Shown here in pieces: positions 53,501-62,347 of a stretch of DNA of 64,000 bases; the first letter of the stretch is position 1; the number at the start of each line of letters is the position of its first letter. The stretch spans positions 109,156 to 173,155 of the forward strand of contig NZ_JAJNCL010000012.1 in the NCBI RefSeq assembly GCF_021025955.1, given 5' to 3'. The stretch is from Rhodococcus qingshengii (GTDB lineage: Bacteria > Actinomycetota > Actinomycetes > Mycobacteriales > Mycobacteriaceae). Position numbers and translations under genes: made by a program. The notes beneath the pieces were generated by a model. It was not told the origin of the DNA. It made no database searches and was given only the letters and a program-made list of their open reading frames with translations.

Positions 53501-54163
53501 ATGACCGAGCAGTGGCCGCCGTCGCGCCAGGAACCGCCCCGCCGGGAACCTCCCTACGAGAACCAGCCGTTCGAGAACCAGCCGTACCGCGAACTCGGAC
53601 CGATGCCTACCGGTCAGATCCCGGGATACGGCCCCGGTTACAACGGATACCCGGGGCCTGCGCCGAAACCCGAGCCGCCGACGGACGTCGTGACTGCGAT
53701 TCAGTTGTGGTGGGCTGTGACGGCGCTGGGGTTGGTCCAGGGCGGCGCGATGATCTGGATGCTGCTCGGGCAGAAGTCGATGTTCGTCGACGAGATGCTC
53801 AGAAACCAAGCAGCTGTCGATGCCGGCCTGACGCGTTCCGACGTTGACGGTATGTTCCCACTGGTCATCGTGTTCTCCGCAGTGCTCGTCGTGATCGTCA
53901 CCGCGGTGTTCCTTCTGTTCGTGCGCTCGATGAGTCGCGGCAAGAACTGGGCTCGAATGTTGCTGACGTTCTGTGGCGTCTTCATGCTGGTCTCCGCGAT
54001 CCCGGTGATCTTCGGGCTCGGCGGCGACGGCGGCGCGGCCACTTTGCTGTTCGGTGGAGCGGAAATCCTGCAGGCAGTTGCTGCTGTCGGCGCGATTGTG
54101 ATGATGCACCGAAAAGAGTCCAATCCGTACTTCCTTCGTTTCCCCCCGGCGGGGAACCGGTAG
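53501..54163 (+). CDS. Pro-rich four-TM membrane protein
   Basis: A 220-residue protein with a cytoplasmic Pro/Tyr/Gly-rich N-terminus (about 65 residues, PPYENQPFENQPY-like) followed by four hydrophobic segments and a short basic end. No enzymatic motif is seen. This type of protein is frequent in Mycobacteriales and the position is comparable to Rv0513. The ATG at 53501 follows a tandem repeat. It begins a run of small membrane proteins. Confidence 0.75.
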   Translation: MTEQWPPSRQEPPRREPPYENQPFENQPYRELGPMPTGQIPGYGPGYNGYPGPAPKPEPPTDVVTAIQLWWAVTALGLVQGGAMIWMLLGQKSMFVDEMLRNQAAVDAGLTRSDVDGMFPLVIVFSAVLVVIVTAVFLLFVRSMSRGKNWARMLLTFCGVFMLVSAIPVIFGLGGDGGAATLLFGGAEILQAVAAVGAIVMMHRKESNPYFLRFPPAGNR

Positions 54164-54220
54164 GTAGCTCGGGGTACTGTGAAACGGGTCACTGCAGTAG
54201 TAGGGGAGAGGTCGCACGCT

Positions 54221-54376
54221 ATGAGTTCTCAGGACGCCCTGCGCACAGAAAGCACCCACGACGCGCCACTGCGCCAACGTGGTTCACGCACCGAAGTGAT
54301 CTTGTTCGCGATCCTCGGCGCCTCTGTTCTGGTGACACTCCTGGTGCTCATGATTCCGGGCATCGTCAGCGGATAG
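54221..54376 (+). CDS. Small single-TM protein
   Basis: A 51-residue protein: a polar N-terminal half (SSQDALRTESTHDAPLRQRGSRTE) and one transmembrane segment (VILFAILGASVLVTLLVLMIPGIV). The ATG at 54221 has a GGGGAGAGG RBS 9 bp upstream, which supports that it is translated. Function unknown. The next gene starts 15 bp later. Confidence 0.6.
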   Translation: MSSQDALRTESTHDAPLRQRGSRTEVILFAILGASVLVTLLVLMIPGIVSG

Positions 54377-54391
54377 CGCACACTTGAACCC

Positions 54392-54829
54392 GTGAGTATC
54401 TCTACGAAGGTCAGGCGCCCGACGGCCGTCGAGGCAGCATTTTGGCTGTGGATCGCCAGCGCGTTCCTACTCATACTCTTTGGCCTGATCAACGTCACCA
54501 GCGCGTCGTATTCGCTGCGCGAGCAGTTCACCGATCAAGGCGTATCGGCTGGAAACATCGATATCTACGTCACCTTCGTGCGGGTGTCCGGGCTGGTTCT
54601 GCTGTTGACCGGTCTCGCGATCGGCGGCCTCGCCGGTCCTACGCGCGCCGGAAAACCTCTCTGTCGACGGATACTCGTGATCGTGTCCGGAGTATTCGCG
54701 GTGCTGCAGATCGCGCTGGTCGTGGCCGGGATCAGTACCGTGCTCGCGCTTGTTGTTCCCGTCATGCTGATCTGTGCCTGCATTGCGATCTACCGAGACA
54801 CCACACGAAGTTGGTTTGCCCGTGGCTGA
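54392..54829 (+). CDS. Four-TM membrane protein
   Basis: A 145-residue protein with four hydrophobic segments (starting AAFWLWIASAFLLILFGLI, then VSGLVLLLTGLAIGGLAG, ILVIVSGVFAVLQIALVVAG, VLALVVPVMLICACIAIY) and a basic end. No known domain recognised. It starts at GTG 54392 and overlaps the next gene by 8 bp, so it is in an operon. Confidence 0.7.
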   Translation: MSISTKVRRPTAVEAAFWLWIASAFLLILFGLINVTSASYSLREQFTDQGVSAGNIDIYVTFVRVSGLVLLLTGLAIGGLAGPTRAGKPLCRRILVIVSGVFAVLQIALVVAGISTVLALVVPVMLICACIAIYRDTTRSWFARG

Positions 54830-55337
54830 CCATGCTCCCGAAAGCGGCCCGGACGTTCTCTACTACGAACCGGGTTCGCGGTGGTGGGCCGTCGCGTTCG
54901 GTCCGATCTTCTGCCTGATCGCCTTGGTCATCGAACTGTTCACCGGCCCCGTCGTGCATTGGTTCGGTCTGGCGATGTTTGCTGTGATTCTCACCGGATT
55001 GGTGTACGTGCAGGTGATTGCCGCGCGCCGGCATGCGAGCGTACTTCTGACCGCGACTACTTTGCGTCAGGGAACCGAAGAGGTGCCGATCACCGAGATC
55101 GCCGAGGTGTTCCCAGAGTCCGACGACGCGGCCTACGAGGACGAAATGGAACCGTGGGAAACCGCACGCGCACTCGGTGAGCTGTCCGGAGTGCCGAGGC
55201 GTCGGCACGGTATCGGCTTGCGTCTGACCACCGGGGGATTGGTGCGGGCGTGGGCCAAAGACGATCAGGCACTTCGGGAGGCGTTGAGCCAGGTTGTCAC
55301 GGTTGGTGTGGAACCGGACGGGTGTGCCGATGACTGA
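54822..55337 (+). CDS. Two-TM membrane protein
   Basis: A 171-residue protein with DVLYYEPGSRWWAVAFGP at the N-terminus, two adjacent hydrophobic segments (about residues 25-65) and a soluble C-terminal domain with ASVLLTATTLRQGTEEVPITEIAEVF and an acidic stretch. The pattern resembles PH-like or DUF3093-like envelope proteins, but this is not firm. GTG 54822 overlaps the gene before it; the gene after overlaps by 8 bp. Confidence 0.65.
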   Translation: MADHAPESGPDVLYYEPGSRWWAVAFGPIFCLIALVIELFTGPVVHWFGLAMFAVILTGLVYVQVIAARRHASVLLTATTLRQGTEEVPITEIAEVFPESDDAAYEDEMEPWETARALGELSGVPRRRHGIGLRLTTGGLVRAWAKDDQALREALSQVVTVGVEPDGCADD

Positions 55338-55602
55338 GTCGCAGCCATCTCCGCTCGTCGACGTGAAGACGTGGATCGGTGTCCTCGGCATCGTCGCCGC
55401 CACGATTCTGGCGATCGTGTGCTGGCGGTCGGGTACGACGACTACTGACTTCGGCCCGATATTGGAGGGCGCTCCGCCGTTCGAGAGCACGCACTACGAC
55501 GGCCTCTGGATCTCGGGTGCCGGGGTGTCGATTCTGGTTGCGGGGCTGATGGCCATCGATGTCGTGCGCCGCGTCCGGGTGGGCTTCGTCGCATCCCTCT
55601 AG
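55330..55602 (+). CDS. Small two-TM protein
   Basis: A 90-residue protein with two transmembrane segments (WIGVLGIVAATILAIVCW and GAGVSILVAGLMAIDVV) joined by a short polar loop. No homology recognised. ATG 55330 overlaps the previous stop, making it the last gene of the small-membrane-protein operon, 31 bp before the CsoR-like gene. Confidence 0.65.
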   Translation: MTESQPSPLVDVKTWIGVLGIVAATILAIVCWRSGTTTTDFGPILEGAPPFESTHYDGLWISGAGVSILVAGLMAIDVVRRVRVGFVASL

Positions 55603-55607
55603 CCCTC

Positions 55608-55624
55608 ATACGGGTAGGGGGTAT
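55608..55624 (+). promoter_or_regulatory. CsoR-like operator
   Basis: ATACGGGTAGGGGGTAT has ATAC/GTAT ends around a G-rich core, the pattern of CsoR/RcnR-family operators in actinobacteria. It ends 9 bp before the start codon of the CsoR-like gene, as expected for autorepression. Confidence 0.6.
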
Positions 55625-55633
55625 AGTTGCGGT

Positions 55634-55915
55634 ATGAGTAGTTACAGCCCCGAGCAGGACGATCTGCTCAAACGCCTTCGTCGTATCGAAGGTCAGGTAG
55701 CCGGAATCTCGCGCATGGTCGCAGACGACCGGTACTGCATCGACGTGCTCACCCAGGTGTCCGCCGCGACGAGCGCGCTGCAGTCCGTATCCCTGAAGCT
55801 TCTCGACGCCCACCTCGCAGGTTGCGTCGTCGAAGCTGCCAAACAGGGCGGTCCGGAAGCGGATGTCAAGATCAAGGAAGCTCAGGCAGCTATCGCTCGC
55901 CTCGTTCGTTCCTGA
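55634..55915 (+). CDS. csoR: CsoR-family metal-sensing repressor
   Basis: A 93-residue all-helical repressor (DUF156). LLKRLRRIEGQVAGISRMV is the family signature; Cys35, His60 and Cys64 (YCIDVL, DAHLAGCVV) give the C-H-C set that binds Cu(I). On copper binding CsoR proteins leave DNA. A matching operator lies just upstream. Unusually, no copper ATPase or copper chaperone follows; downstream DNA holds only a transporter remnant. Its regulon may be elsewhere. Confidence 0.88.
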   Translation: MSSYSPEQDDLLKRLRRIEGQVAGISRMVADDRYCIDVLTQVSAATSALQSVSLKLLDAHLAGCVVEAAKQGGPEADVKIKEAQAAIARLVRS

Positions 55916-56036
55916 ACGACACGGTTCGTTCGACCCCTTCGGTATCAACATCCCGCCGACGGGTGTTCGTGATCGCGATTCGATTCGACGGTTTGCCGAC
56001 GAGATCTTCGCTCAGTACTGATCGATCAGTGTCTGC
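55916..56036. other. Non-coding stretch after csoR
   Basis: No gene, promoter or repeat is recognised in these 121 bp apart from short open frames without start signals. Confidence 0.4.
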
Positions 56037-56335
56037 ATCGCCCGACCGCAGAGTTTTGCGGCGATCTTTGAAGTGTTGACGGTGCTGGTCTTCGTCAACT
56101 TCCCGAGTTCGGGCGGCGCCATCCCGGTGTCGTTCCTGCCCGGTGTCGTTCCAGCCGAGATTCTGGCAGCACATTCGTTCATTCTGGCGCAGATAGGCGG
56201 CCATGGAGCCCATTCGCTCCGTCGTCTACTTCGGTGGCAAAGGCGCTGCTCGTTCTGGGCATCTGGTTGGTCGCGGCACTCGGCCTGACCGGACTGGTCG
56301 CCTCTCGCCAGTCGAAAAAGGCAGCAGCACACTAA
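56037..56335 (+). pseudogene. Remnant of a YhgE/Pip-type (ABC-2-like) membrane protein C-terminus
   Basis: Three reading frames in succession encode adjacent pieces of one recognisable protein end: VLTVLVFVNFPSSGGAIPVS (about 56073-56130), MEPIRSVVYFGGKG (56203-56244) and VAKALLVLGIWLVAALGLTG followed by LVASRQSKKAAAH and a stop at 56333-56335. SSGG followed by P, then RSxxYF and a final hydrophobic helix, is the C-terminal pattern of the YhgE/Pip family. At least two frameshifts and loss of the upstream part indicate decay. Confidence 0.5.
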
Positions 56336-56339
56336 GTGC

Positions 56340-56367
56340 GGTGGAGTCGGCGATTGCCGACCCCACC
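56340..56367. terminator. Hairpin between remnant and acyl-CoA oxidase-like gene
   Basis: GGTGGAGTCGGC and GCCGACCCCACC pair at 11 of 12 positions around GATT, 7 bp before the stop of the convergent acyl-CoA oxidase-like gene. Confidence 0.7.
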
Positions 56368-56374
56368 CAACCGC

Positions 56375-58306
56375 CTACCTCAATCGCACAGTGTCCGTAC
56401 CCGGTCCGTCCAACATTGCCGACCCCAGCAGGATCTCCGGAATGCCGAACCCGTCGATCAGCGTCTCGACGTGCGGACGCAAGGTGCGGCAACGCTCGTT
56501 GATCCCGCGCGTAACGGCCTTCGAACGCTCCACCGACAGTTGCCGGTGCTCCATGAACCAGGCCTTGTCCTCCTCGATGACGGACAGTGCATAGAGGTCG
56601 CACACCTCGCCGAAGAGTTCCTTTGTGGTCTCGTCCTCACAGGAGTCGATTCCGGCGACGAATGCTTCCAGGATGACGCGCTCGATGTGTGCTTGCGCGG
56701 CTTTGAGCACGTGGTCCTGCACGAAATTGAACGCGTCGAAGGGGTTCTCCTCGCGCTTCTGTGCAGCCTGCAATCGCCTTGCCGCAGTGGCGAGTAGGTA
56801 CTCCTCGCGGTCCTCGAACATCTTCATCTGGGTGCCGCGGTTGAAGAGGCTGCCGTCCTCTTCGTTGTCCTGGCGGGTGTCGACGATCGTCTGCAGGATC
56901 TGCTGCGCCGCCGTGCGCTTCTTGACCACGTCGGAGACCGTCGTAGCGGCGAAGCGCATCCAGTCGACCGGGCTCATGCCGCGTACTTCGTCGGCGTAGG
57001 AGGTGAGCAGTTCCTTGGCGACCAACTGCGTCAGAACGTGGTTGTCGCCCTCGAACGTGGTGAACACGTCGGTGTCCGCCTTGAGTGCGGTGAGACGGTT
57101 CTCCGCGAGATAGCCTGCGCCGCCGCACGCTTCGCGTGCCTCCTGGATGGCCCGCGTGGCATGCCACGTGTTGGCGGCCTTGAGTCCGGCGGCGCGACCC
57201 TCGAGTTCGCGCTGCTCCTGTGGATCCGGGTTGTCGCTGCTCTGGATGTCGTGCATCGCGGCAACAAGTTCGTTCTGTGCGAACTGCAGTGCGTACGAGC
57301 GGGCGATCAACGGCAACAGACGCTTCTGGTGGACGAGGTAGTCCATGATCAGAACCTCGTCGTCACTCTTCGGAGCGCTGAACTGCCTGCGCTGCAAGGC
57401 ATATCGACCGGCAATGGCCAATCCTACGCGGGCGGCAGCTGCTGCCGAACCACCGACCGTGACACGTCCGCGAACCAACGTGCCGACCATTGTGAAGAAA
57501 CGACGGTTCGGGTTGTCGATCGCCGAGCTGTACGTGCCGTCCTCGGCGACGTCGGCGTAACGGTTGAGCAGGTTCTCACGCGGGATTCGAACCTGGTCGA
57601 AGACGATGCGGCCGTTGTCGACTCCGGGTAGTCCGCCCTTGAGTCCGCAGTCGGACGTCGTGACGCCGGGGAGGTCGGTGCCGGCGTCGTCGCGGATCGG
57701 CACGACAAAACAGTGGACGCCCTGGCTTTCGCCACCGGTGATCAACTGAGCGAACACCGCCGCGACGGTGGCGTGCTGTGCAGCGCCGCCGATGTAGTCC
57801 TTGCGCGAGGACGGAGTGGGGGAGTTGACGACGAACTCGCCCGTCTCGACGTCGTAGGTTGCCGTGGTCTCGAGTTCTTGTACGTCGCTGCCGTGGCCGG
57901 TCTCGGTCATCGCGAAGCAACCGAGTAGGTCCAGATCGATCAGCGGTTTGACGTACGCCTGGTGGTGACGCTCGGTACCGAGGTTTTCGATGGCGCCGCC
58001 GAACAATCCCCACTGGACGCCCGCCTTGACCATCAGCGAGAGGTCGGACATCGCCAGCATCTCGATGCTGGTGACGGCGCCGCCGGCGTCGCCCGTTCCG
58101 CCGTGAGATACCGCGAAACCGTTTGCGGCGTAACCGAGATCGGCGAGGACCCGCATCTGTTCGAGAGCCTTGGAACGCGCTATGGCGGTGTTGGGTGTGT
58201 AGTGCGGAGCAAAACGTTCGTCGTTCAATTCGCCGCGAACGCGCTCACGCACCTCCCGCCAGCGTCCGTCGAGTGTTGTCCTGAGGTGGTCCGCTGTGGT
58301 GGCCAT
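56375..58306 (-). CDS. Acyl-CoA dehydrogenase/oxidase, long form
   Basis: A 643-residue FAD enzyme of the acyl-CoA oxidase-like group, longer than ordinary acyl-CoA dehydrogenases by a C-terminal helical extension. The FAD/substrate region CFAMTETGHGSDVQ, the LKGGLPGVDNGRIVFDQVRIPRENLL strand, the ACGGAGYLAENRL segment and TTFEGDNHVLTQLVAKELL are all present. It introduces a trans-2 double bond in acyl-CoA; whether electrons go to O2 or ETF is not clear. ATG 58306 is the best start. Not part of the Rv-type core order. Confidence 0.88.
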   Translation of the reverse strand: MATTADHLRTTLDGRWREVRERVRGELNDERFAPHYTPNTAIARSKALEQMRVLADLGYAANGFAVSHGGTGDAGGAVTSIEMLAMSDLSLMVKAGVQWGLFGGAIENLGTERHHQAYVKPLIDLDLLGCFAMTETGHGSDVQELETTATYDVETGEFVVNSPTPSSRKDYIGGAAQHATVAAVFAQLITGGESQGVHCFVVPIRDDAGTDLPGVTTSDCGLKGGLPGVDNGRIVFDQVRIPRENLLNRYADVAEDGTYSSAIDNPNRRFFTMVGTLVRGRVTVGGSAAAAARVGLAIAGRYALQRRQFSAPKSDDEVLIMDYLVHQKRLLPLIARSYALQFAQNELVAAMHDIQSSDNPDPQEQRELEGRAAGLKAANTWHATRAIQEAREACGGAGYLAENRLTALKADTDVFTTFEGDNHVLTQLVAKELLTSYADEVRGMSPVDWMRFAATTVSDVVKKRTAAQQILQTIVDTRQDNEEDGSLFNRGTQMKMFEDREEYLLATAARRLQAAQKREENPFDAFNFVQDHVLKAAQAHIERVILEAFVAGIDSCEDETTKELFGEVCDLYALSVIEEDKAWFMEHRQLSVERSKAVTRGINERCRTLRPHVETLIDGFGIPEILLGSAMLDGPGTDTVRLR

Positions 58307-58366
58307 GGAACCGACGATAGCGCGTAGCGCACCGCGGGCAACCCGGTTCGATCCCAACCCTCACAT

Positions 58367-58714
58367 TCAGCAGGAGCCTGCGGCGCCCGCTTCGATTCCC
58401 TGACGGAAGAGTTCCTTCTCGCTCTCGGACATAGCCTGGTACGAAGGGTCGTTCTCGACGATCTTCAGGAAGTCGGCTCCCGCCGTCTGTGTCGACGTGT
58501 CGCCGCTCTGAACACGCTGCTGAACGTAGACGGATACGGCCGAACACCCGCCGAGAAACGCGGGCTCGGTGCTCGTGGCCGCGGTCGTTCCAACCGCCTC
58601 CGTGGCACTTGGCGACGACGAAATTGTCGCCCTGTCGTCACTGGAAGCGTCCGAACCACACGATGTGAGAAGAATCGCAGCCGAGACCATCAGCGTCGTC
58701 AACAGTCGCTTCAT
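58367..58714 (-). CDS. Small lipoprotein of unknown function
   Basis: A 115-residue secreted lipoprotein: signal peptide with lipobox LLTSC (Cys19), a Ser/Thr/Ala-rich linker and a C-terminal helical part ([37 protein letters not shown]). Two further Cys residues (GGCSAV and the C-terminal one) may form a disulfide. It is divergent from hemL. No family recognised. Confidence 0.75.
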   Translation of the reverse strand: MKRLLTTLMVSAAILLTSCGSDASSDDRATISSSPSATEAVGTTAATSTEPAFLGGCSAVSVYVQQRVQSGDTSTQTAGADFLKIVENDPSYQAMSESEKELFRQGIEAGAAGSC

Positions 58715-58824
58715 GCCCGAAATCGTCTCACGTGAGGTCCGGTTCGACCGGAAAACTCGCCTCGAGCACCGAAGTCCTACACCCTGTCGTTGTCAGATTC
58801 GACAGAACTGGGACACTGGAAGCC

Positions 58825-60150
58825 GTGACTGTGTCTTCCGGTGATCCCGACGTGCATGCAACGAACTCCGCTCGGCTCTTCGAACGTGCCGGCAACGTGA
58901 TTCCGGGTGGCGTCAACTCGCCCGTCCGTGCGTTCGGTTCGGTCGGCGGAACACCGCGATTCATCCGCGAGGCGTCCGGTTACACCCTCACCGACGTCGA
59001 CGGGAACGACTACATCGACCTGGTGTCGTCCTGGGGTCCGATGATTCTCGGGCACGCTCACCCGGCAGTCGTCGAAGCCGTTCGCGAAGCCGCGCTCAGC
59101 GGTCTCTCCTTCGGTGCGCCGACGGAAGGCGAAGTTGCCCTCGCCGAGGAAATTGTCGCCCGCGTCGCGCCCGTGGAAAAGGTTCGCCTGGTCAACTCCG
59201 GAACCGAAGCCACGATGAGCGCAGTCCGCCTCGCCCGCGGATTCACCGGACGCACCAAGATCATCAAGTTCTCCGGTTGTTACCACGGCCACGTCGACGC
59301 CCTTCTCGCCGACGCCGGATCAGGCCTCGCGACCTTCGGACTGCCGACCTCGCCCGGTGTGACCGGCGCGCAAGCCGAAGACACCATCGTCGTCCGCTAC
59401 AACGATCTCGACGCAGTGGCTGCGGCGTTCGCCGCCAACCCCGGCGCCATCGCGTGCGTCATCACCGAAGCTGCCGCCGGAAATATGGGCGCCGTCGCGC
59501 CGCTTCCCGGTTTCAACGAGGGTCTGCGTCGCCTCACCCGTGAGCATGGCGCACTCCTGATCATGGACGAGGTGATGACCGGATTCCGCGTCAGCGCCTC
59601 GGGTTGGTACGGCATCGACAACGTCGCCGGCGACCTCTACACCTTCGGCAAGGTCATGAGCGGCGGACTGCCCGCTGCAGCATTCGGTGGCCGCGCCGAC
59701 ATCATGGGTCACCTCGCACCCGACGGTCCCGTCTACCAGGCCGGCACCCTGTCGGGTAACCCCGTGGCCGTCGCCGCCGGACTCGCAAGCCTGCGCGCCG
59801 CCGATGCCGAGGTGTACGCCAAGCTCGGCCGGAACGCGACCGCCCTCGGGGACATCATGACCGAAGCGCTCACTGCCGAAGGCGTCGAACACCGCGTGCA
59901 GTACGCGGGCACCTTGGTGAGCGTGTTCTTCACCGAGAACACGGTGACCAACTACGACGAAGCCAAAGCTGCGCAGACCTGGCGATTCCCCGCCTTCTTC
60001 CACGCGCTGCTCTCCCGTGGCGTATACCCGCCGCCGAGCGCATTCGAAGCGTGGTTCGTCTCCGCAGCACTCGACGATCGAGCATTCTCGATCATCGCCG
60101 ACGCCATGCCTCACGCAGCCAAGGCCGCAGCTGCTGCCGTCAAGCCCTGA
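58825..60150 (+). CDS. hemL: Glutamate-1-semialdehyde 2,1-aminomutase
   Basis: PLP enzyme that converts glutamate-1-semialdehyde to ALA, the step after HemA. The 441-residue protein shows [55 protein letters not shown] and the PLP lysine Lys276 in [12 protein letters not shown]. The start is GTG 58825 with TGGAAG upstream; GTG 58831 is possible. It lies 5 kb from the other hem genes, as in mycobacteria, and leads the cytochrome c maturation genes. Confidence 0.97.
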   Translation: MTVSSGDPDVHATNSARLFERAGNVIPGGVNSPVRAFGSVGGTPRFIREASGYTLTDVDGNDYIDLVSSWGPMILGHAHPAVVEAVREAALSGLSFGAPTEGEVALAEEIVARVAPVEKVRLVNSGTEATMSAVRLARGFTGRTKIIKFSGCYHGHVDALLADAGSGLATFGLPTSPGVTGAQAEDTIVVRYNDLDAVAAAFAANPGAIACVITEAAAGNMGAVAPLPGFNEGLRRLTREHGALLIMDEVMTGFRVSASGWYGIDNVAGDLYTFGKVMSGGLPAAAFGGRADIMGHLAPDGPVYQAGTLSGNPVAVAAGLASLRAADAEVYAKLGRNATALGDIMTEALTAEGVEHRVQYAGTLVSVFFTENTVTNYDEAKAAQTWRFPAFFHALLSRGVYPPPSAFEAWFVSAALDDRAFSIIADAMPHAAKAAAAAVKP

Positions 60151-60210
60151 CCGGTTCCAGAACACCCGCACGCTTCCGACATCCATCATCTTCAGCGAGG
60201 ACCCTCGACT

Positions 60211-60870
60211 GTGACCGACGCCGATCACCCCGACCACACGTCCACCCGCACCATCGTCCACGTCCTTCGCCACGGCGAAGTTCACAACCCGCGCGGGATC
60301 CTCTACGGACGGCTCCCGGGCTTCCGGTTGTCGGTGGCGGGCGAGGCACAGGCTCGTGCGGTCGCATCCGTGCTCTCCGATCACGACATCACCCACGTGG
60401 TCGCGTCGCCGCTGCAGCGCGCACAGGAAACCGCGGCTCCGATCGCCGAGGCGCACAAGCTCGACATCGTCACCGACGAGAACCTCATCGAGGCGGGCAA
60501 CGAATTCGAGGGTCTCAAGGTAGCTGTCGGTGACGGTGCGCTCTCGCGTCCGCGTCACTGGTGGAAACTGCGTGACCCGTTCACCCCCTCCTGGGGCGAG
60601 CCTTACTTGCAGATCGCCCATCGGATGCTGGCAGCCGTCAACGCCGCACGCGTCGCGGCAGTCGGACACGAAGCCGTCGTTGTCAGCCATCAGCTTCCGG
60701 TCTGGACTTTGCGTCGATTCCTGCAGGGTGAGCGTCTCTGGCACGACCCCCGTCACCGTCAGTGCGGTCTGGCCTCGTTGACGTCACTGGTCTACGAGGG
60801 CGACACCTTGGTCGACATCGTCTACTCCGAACCCGCCGGCGCCTCCGACCCGAGAGTGACAGGAGCATGA
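60211..60870 (+). CDS. Histidine phosphatase family protein (Rv0525-like)
   Basis: A 219-residue phosphoglycerate-mutase-like phosphatase: VHVLRHGEVHNP (His nucleophile), SPLQRAQETA, EAGNEFEG acid region and VVSHQLPVWTLRRFL (second His). Substrate unknown. GTG 60211 fits. The TlpA-like gene overlaps by 4 bp, so it belongs to the cytochrome c maturation operon. Confidence 0.9.
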   Translation: MTDADHPDHTSTRTIVHVLRHGEVHNPRGILYGRLPGFRLSVAGEAQARAVASVLSDHDITHVVASPLQRAQETAAPIAEAHKLDIVTDENLIEAGNEFEGLKVAVGDGALSRPRHWWKLRDPFTPSWGEPYLQIAHRMLAAVNAARVAAVGHEAVVVSHQLPVWTLRRFLQGERLWHDPRHRQCGLASLTSLVYEGDTLVDIVYSEPAGASDPRVTGA

Positions 60871-61496
60871 CTCCGCTCCGCTCCGGTGGCATGATTTCGC
60901 GCCGCATCGCCGCAGCACTAGCAGCCGCTGCATCCGCGATGCTCCTTCTCTCGTCCTGCGCTACCGGCGACGACGCCGTCGCACAGGGCGGAACCTTCGA
61001 CTTCGTCTCACCGGGCGGACAAACCAAGATCTTCTACGATCCGCCGTCCGACCGAGGCACCATCGGCAAGCTCTCCGGGCCCGATCTGATGAACGAAGGT
61101 CAGAAGGTCGGCGTCGAGGACTTCGAGGGCAAGGTCGTCGTCCTCAACGTCTGGGGTCAGTGGTGCGGGCCGTGCCGCGCCGAAGCCGACGATCTGGAAC
61201 AGGTCTACGAGCAGACCAAGGATTCGGGCGTGCAGTTCCTCGGCATCAACGTCCGCGACGACACCAAGAACAAAGCGCAGGACTTCGTGATCGACAACAA
61301 GGTCTCGTACCCGTCGATCTACGACCCGTCGATGCGTTCGCTGATCGCCCTCGGTGACGGCTACCCCACGTCGGTCATTCCGACGACGATCGTCCTCGAT
61401 CGCCAGCACCGCGTCGCCGCGGTATTTCTCCAAGAACTTCTCGCCGAGGATTTGCTGCCCGTCGTCCAGCGAATAGCTCAGGAAGACGCGCAGTAG
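60867..61496 (+). CDS. TlpA-like thioredoxin-fold lipoprotein
   Basis: A 209-residue extracytoplasmic thiol-disulfide reductase of the ResA/TlpA type, used to reduce apocytochrome c cysteines. It has a lipoprotein signal with LLSSC (Cys31), a [12 protein letters not shown] active site (Cys100, Cys103) and the cis-Pro region [14 protein letters not shown] 60867 overlaps the previous stop; ATG 60891 is a shorter option. Reducing equivalents should come from CcdA, encoded next (Rv0526-Rv0527 order). Confidence 0.92.
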   Translation: MTPLRSGGMISRRIAAALAAAASAMLLLSSCATGDDAVAQGGTFDFVSPGGQTKIFYDPPSDRGTIGKLSGPDLMNEGQKVGVEDFEGKVVVLNVWGQWCGPCRAEADDLEQVYEQTKDSGVQFLGINVRDDTKNKAQDFVIDNKVSYPSIYDPSMRSLIALGDGYPTSVIPTTIVLDRQHRVAAVFLQELLAEDLLPVVQRIAQEDAQ

Positions 61497-61498
61497 AC

Positions 61499-62347
61499 AT
61501 GACAACCACGACCACCACGCTGCTGGCCGGCAGCGAAACACTGAGTGCCGGTGTGGGCGAAGCGTTTCAGAATGCGGCGTCGTCCGGTCCGCTTCTGCTC
61601 GCCCTCGGCGCCTGTGTGCTCGCCGGTCTGGTGTCGTTCGCTTCACCGTGCGTCGTGCCGCTCGTTCCCGGCTACCTTTCCTACCTCGCCGGCGTCGTCG
61701 GCGCCGACGCCCCCGCGATCACCGTCGACGAGGCGAGGACCCGGACGATCACCCGGAGCAGTCGCCTGAGGGTCGCCGGTGCGGCCGGACTGTTCGTCGC
61801 CGGCTTCACCGTCGTCTTCGTTCTCGCCACCGCGTCGGTGTTCGGCGTGATCTCGACTCTGCTCGTCAACCGCGAGGTCCTGATGCGCGTGGGCGGTGTG
61901 GTCACGATCGCGATGGGCCTGGTGTTCATCGGACTGATCCCGGCGCTGCAGAAAGACGTTCGTTTCGAACCGCGTCGTGTGTCGTCGCTGGTGGGGGCAC
62001 CGCTACTGGGGGGAGTGTTCGCGCTGGGGTGGACGCCATGCCTCGGACCGACATTGGCAGGTGTGATGTCCGTAGCCGCGGGAACCGACGGGATGACCGC
62101 CGCACGCGGTGTCACCTTGATCGTCGCGTACTGCATCGGGCTCGGCCTGCCGTTCATCTTTCTGGCGCTGGGGTCGGCACGTGCGCTGACCGGCGTCGGC
62201 TGGTTGCGGCGTAATGCACGCACCATTCAAATTTTCGGCGGAATCATGTTGGTGGCAGTGGGAATCGCCCTCGTCACAGGCGCGTGGGACCAGTTCGTCG
62301 GCTGGGTTCGTGACGCATTTATCTCGGAGGTGACGCTGCCGATATGA
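61499..62347 (+). CDS. ccdA: Cytochrome c biogenesis protein CcdA
   Basis: Membrane electron carrier that passes reducing power from cytosolic thioredoxin to the outside. The 282-residue protein has about six to seven hydrophobic segments, with conserved Cys in [20 protein letters not shown] and in [18 protein letters not shown] 61499 lies 2 bp after the previous stop. It overlaps resB (ATGA). Confidence 0.94.
   Translation: MTTTTTTLLAGSETLSAGVGEAFQNAASSGPLLLALGACVLAGLVSFASPCVVPLVPGYLSYLAGVVGADAPAITVDEARTRTITRSSRLRVAGAAGLFVAGFTVVFVLATASVFGVISTLLVNREVLMRVGGVVTIAMGLVFIGLIPALQKDVRFEPRRVSSLVGAPLLGGVFALGWTPCLGPTLAGVMSVAAGTDGMTAARGVTLIVAYCIGLGLPFIFLALGSARALTGVGWLRRNARTIQIFGGIMLVAVGIALVTGAWDQFVGWVRDAFISEVTLPI

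Noticed and set aside
57575..57600. GGGATTCGAACC string resembling a tRNA T-arm
   Set aside because: It lies inside the acyl-CoA oxidase-like gene and no cloverleaf can be built around it.
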